Positions 62,767-64,000 of a stretch of 64,000 nucleotides of DNA are shown here, piece by piece. Location: positions 31,624 to 95,623 of the forward strand of contig CANOYR010000004.1 in NCBI GenBank assembly GCA_947571655.1, read 5' to 3'. Made by a program: the position numbers and the translations under genes. Below the pieces are notes generated by a model. That model searched no databases. It saw nothing but the letters and a program-made list of their open reading frames with translations, and was not told where the DNA came from. This stretch comes from an uncultured Caryophanales bacterium (lineage in GTDB: Bacteria > Bacillota_I > Bacilli_A > RF39 > UBA660). How positions within the stretch are numbered: position 1 is the stretch's first letter; each line of letters starts with the position of its first letter.

Positions 62767-62875
62767 ATTTTTTCCTCTTTTCTTTTTTATTATATCTTAT
62801 TTCGTTTTTTTTATCAATGGAATTGTAGTTGTGTTCCTTTCGGGAATTTGTTATAATTAAGACGAAGGTGGATGT

Positions 62876-63235
62876 ATGCAAAAGTACGAAAATGGAAAAA
62901 TAGTCACAGGATGTGTAACGGGAATCGAAAAATATGGTATTTTTGTTGGTCTTGATGAATTTTATAGTGGGTTGATTCATATTTCGGAAATTTCTTCTAA
63001 TTATGTTCGTAATATTTCCGATTATGTATCACTTGGTGAAACAATTAAGGTTCGTGTTATGGATGTGGACGAAGAAAACTATCATGTACGTCTTAGTATT
63101 CGTGATCTTGATTATCGAGTAAATATGAAGGATCGCAGTAAGGTAGTCGAGGTTGGTAGGGGATTTGATCCTCTGGAAAGGCGTTTAGATGATTGGATTC
63201 ATGATAAAATGAAGGAAATATCGAAAAAAAAATAA
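62876..63235 (+). CDS. S1 RNA-binding domain protein (YugI/CvfD-like)
   Basis: 119 residues: one S1 domain (VTGCVTGIEKYGIFVGLDEFYSGLIHISEIS... VRVMDVDEENYHVRLSIRDL) with a basic tail. In B. subtilis the related general stress protein 13 associates with ribosomes. ATG follows GAAGGTGGATGT. It precedes the tRNA array. Confidence 0.9.
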   Translation: MQKYENGKIVTGCVTGIEKYGIFVGLDEFYSGLIHISEISSNYVRNISDYVSLGETIKVRVMDVDEENYHVRLSIRDLDYRVNMKDRSKVVEVGRGFDPLERRLDDWIHDKMKEISKKK

Positions 63236-63253
63236 AAAAAATAAAAATGGGGC

Positions 63254-63282
63254 TTGCTTTTTAGATATCACTATAGTATAAT
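63254..63282 (+). promoter_or_regulatory. Promoter of the tRNA array
   Basis: TTGCTT, 17 bp, TATAAT about 47 bp before tRNA-Val. Confidence 0.75.
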
Positions 63283-63328
63283 TTAACTTGTCATCAGTGA
63301 AATGTCATTGTTTTAAAATTTATATTTT

Positions 63329-63405
63329 GGGCGATTAGCTCAGTTGGTTAGAGCACCTGCCTTACAAGCAGGGGGTCATAGGTTCGAGTCCTATATCGCC
63401 CACCA
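63329..63405 (+). tRNA. tRNA-Val (TAC anticodon)
   Basis: Acceptor GGGCGAT pairs with ATCGCCC, anticodon loop CTTACAA, CCA encoded. Confidence 0.97.
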
Positions 63406-63409
63406 TTAT

Positions 63410-63485
63410 GCCGAAATAGCTCAATTGGTAGAGCAACTGATTTGTAATCAGTAGGTTCCGGGTTCGATTCCTGGTTTCGGCACCA
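63410..63485 (+). tRNA. tRNA-Thr (TGT anticodon)
   Basis: Acceptor GCCGAAA pairs with TTTCGGC, anticodon loop TTTGTAA, CCA encoded. Confidence 0.97.
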
Positions 63486-63491
63486 TTTTTT

Positions 63492-63580
63492 GCCTGAGTG
63501 GCGGAATTGGTAGACGCACAGGACTTAAAATCCTGCGAGCTTCAACACTCGTGCCGGTTCAAGTCCGGCCTTAGGCACCA
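63492..63580 (+). tRNA. tRNA-Leu (TAA anticodon), first copy
   Basis: Class II tRNA. Acceptor GCCTGAG pairs with CTTAGGC, anticodon loop CTTAAAA, long variable arm, CCA encoded. Confidence 0.96.
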
Positions 63581-63584
63581 ATGT

Positions 63585-63669
63585 GGAGAGGTAGCGAAGT
63601 GGTCAAACGCGGCAGACTGTAAATCTGCTCCCTCTGGGTTCGATGGTTCGAAACCATCTCTCTCCACCA
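63585..63669 (+). tRNA. tRNA-Tyr (GTA anticodon)
   Basis: Acceptor GGAGAGG pairs with TCTCTCC, anticodon loop CTGTAAA, class II variable arm, CCA encoded. Confidence 0.96.
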
Positions 63670-63675
63670 TGAAAT

Positions 63676-63750
63676 TGCCTCATAGCCAAGTGGTAAGGCA
63701 TCAGACTTTGACTCTGACATGCGCTAGTTCGAATCTAGCTGAGGCAGCCA
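63676..63750 (+). tRNA. tRNA-Gln (TTG anticodon)
   Basis: Acceptor TGCCTCA pairs with TGAGGCA, anticodon loop CTTTGAC, discriminator G, CCA encoded. Confidence 0.96.
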
Positions 63751-63761
63751 TTTTTAAATTT

Positions 63762-63837
63762 GCTTCGTTAGCTCAGTCGGTAGAGCATTTGACTTTTAAT
63801 CAAAGGGTCTGGAGTTCGAATCTCCAGCGGGTCACCA
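63762..63837 (+). tRNA. tRNA-Lys (TTT anticodon) with weakened acceptor stem
   Basis: Anticodon loop CTTTTAA, good D and T arms (TTCGAAT T-loop), CCA encoded. The 5' acceptor strand GCTTCGT pairs with 3' GCGGGTC with a C-T mismatch at position 2-71 and three G-U pairs, where the usual strand would be GACCCGT. Confidence 0.88.
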
Positions 63838-63857
63838 ATTTTTTATTTAATGGTGCT

Positions 63858-63946
63858 GCCTCGGTGGCGGAATAGGTAGACGCAAGGGACTTAAAATCCC
63901 TCGAGTGTTAAAGCTCGTGCCGGTTCAAGTCCGGCCCGGGGCACCA
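63858..63946 (+). tRNA. tRNA-Leu (TAA anticodon), second copy
   Basis: Acceptor GCCTCGG pairs with CCGGGGC, anticodon loop CTTAAAA, long variable arm, CCA encoded. Its sequence differs from the first tRNA-Leu although the anticodon is the same. Confidence 0.95.
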
Positions 63947-63953
63947 ATTTATT

Positions 63954-64000
63954 GGAGGAATACCCAAGTCTGGTTGAAGGGACCGGTCTTGAAAACCGGG
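63954..64000 (+). tRNA. tRNA-Ser (TGA anticodon), cut by window end
   Basis: The 5' half is present: GGAGGAA acceptor strand, D arm and anticodon loop CTTGAAA. The 3' half lies outside the window, so the array continues. Confidence 0.85.

Noticed and set aside
63498..63875. 125-codon plus-strand ORF
   Set aside because: It lies across several tRNA genes and reads their T and anticodon arms; not coding.

Overview
The window is low-GC, AT-rich Firmicutes DNA. T-box leaders, SepF, a DivIVA-like protein, CdaA/CdaR and CCA-encoded tRNAs all fit Bacilli. TGA is used only as a stop, so the code is standard. SpmA, SpmB, a DacB/DacF-type carboxypeptidase, YunB, a probable YutH-type protein and a NifU C-terminal protein point to a spore-forming lineage or one descended from spore formers. 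Large secreted proteins of unknown function suggest an uncultured gut-type Bacillus relative. That placement is inference and no species is claimed.

Layout. 1-2.7 kb: the end of a gene with 60-bp tandem repeats, then cdaA-cdaR. 2.7-6.8 kb: small membrane protein, lipoprotein, a large DUF4874/DUF4832 surface protein and a thioredoxin-like protein. 6.8-10.7 kb: tRNA-Ile, a decayed gene, then an asparagine cluster made of an Asn T-box leader, a frameshifted tRNA-deacylase-like gene, asnS and two tRNA-Asn genes, followed by tRNA-Glu. 10.7-14.9 kb: a small decayed integrated element bounded by a 17-bp repeat of the tRNA-Glu 3' end. It carries a broken tyrosine integrase, a candidate small RNA, a DUF4352 protein, an ImmA/IrrE peptidase, an XRE repressor with palindromic operators, a candidate type I toxin-antitoxin locus and an HNH-like protein.

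15-32.9 kb: membrane and surface proteins, tRNA-Ser, a HerA-type ATPase, sepF and a divIVA-like gene, a giant type IV prepilin-like protein, T-box-controlled ileS with a swapped GXHH signature, a ferritin-like protein, rpsO-pnp, an acetyltransferase and a thioredoxin lipoprotein.

33-49.3 kb: one long co-oriented cluster resembling a Tad/Flp pilus locus but with unusual members. It holds CpaB-like, CpaF/TadA, TadB, TadC, Flp-like pilin, TadE-like and degenerate TadZ-like proteins, plus a class B sortase, two paralogous TM-anchored proteins with DUF6273-like C-termini, a 1029-residue Cys-rich secreted protein and a VirB2-like small protein. This is the best candidate for an undescribed system.

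49.3-64 kb: DUF3603 protein, trpS, a lipoprotein, a secreted HEXXH protein, the dacB-spmA-spmB operon, rluB, ferredoxin, yunB, DUF1292 and coiled-coil proteins, yutH-like, nifU-like, an S1-domain protein, and a tRNA array (Val, Thr, Leu, Tyr, Gln, Lys, Leu, Ser) that runs off the window end.
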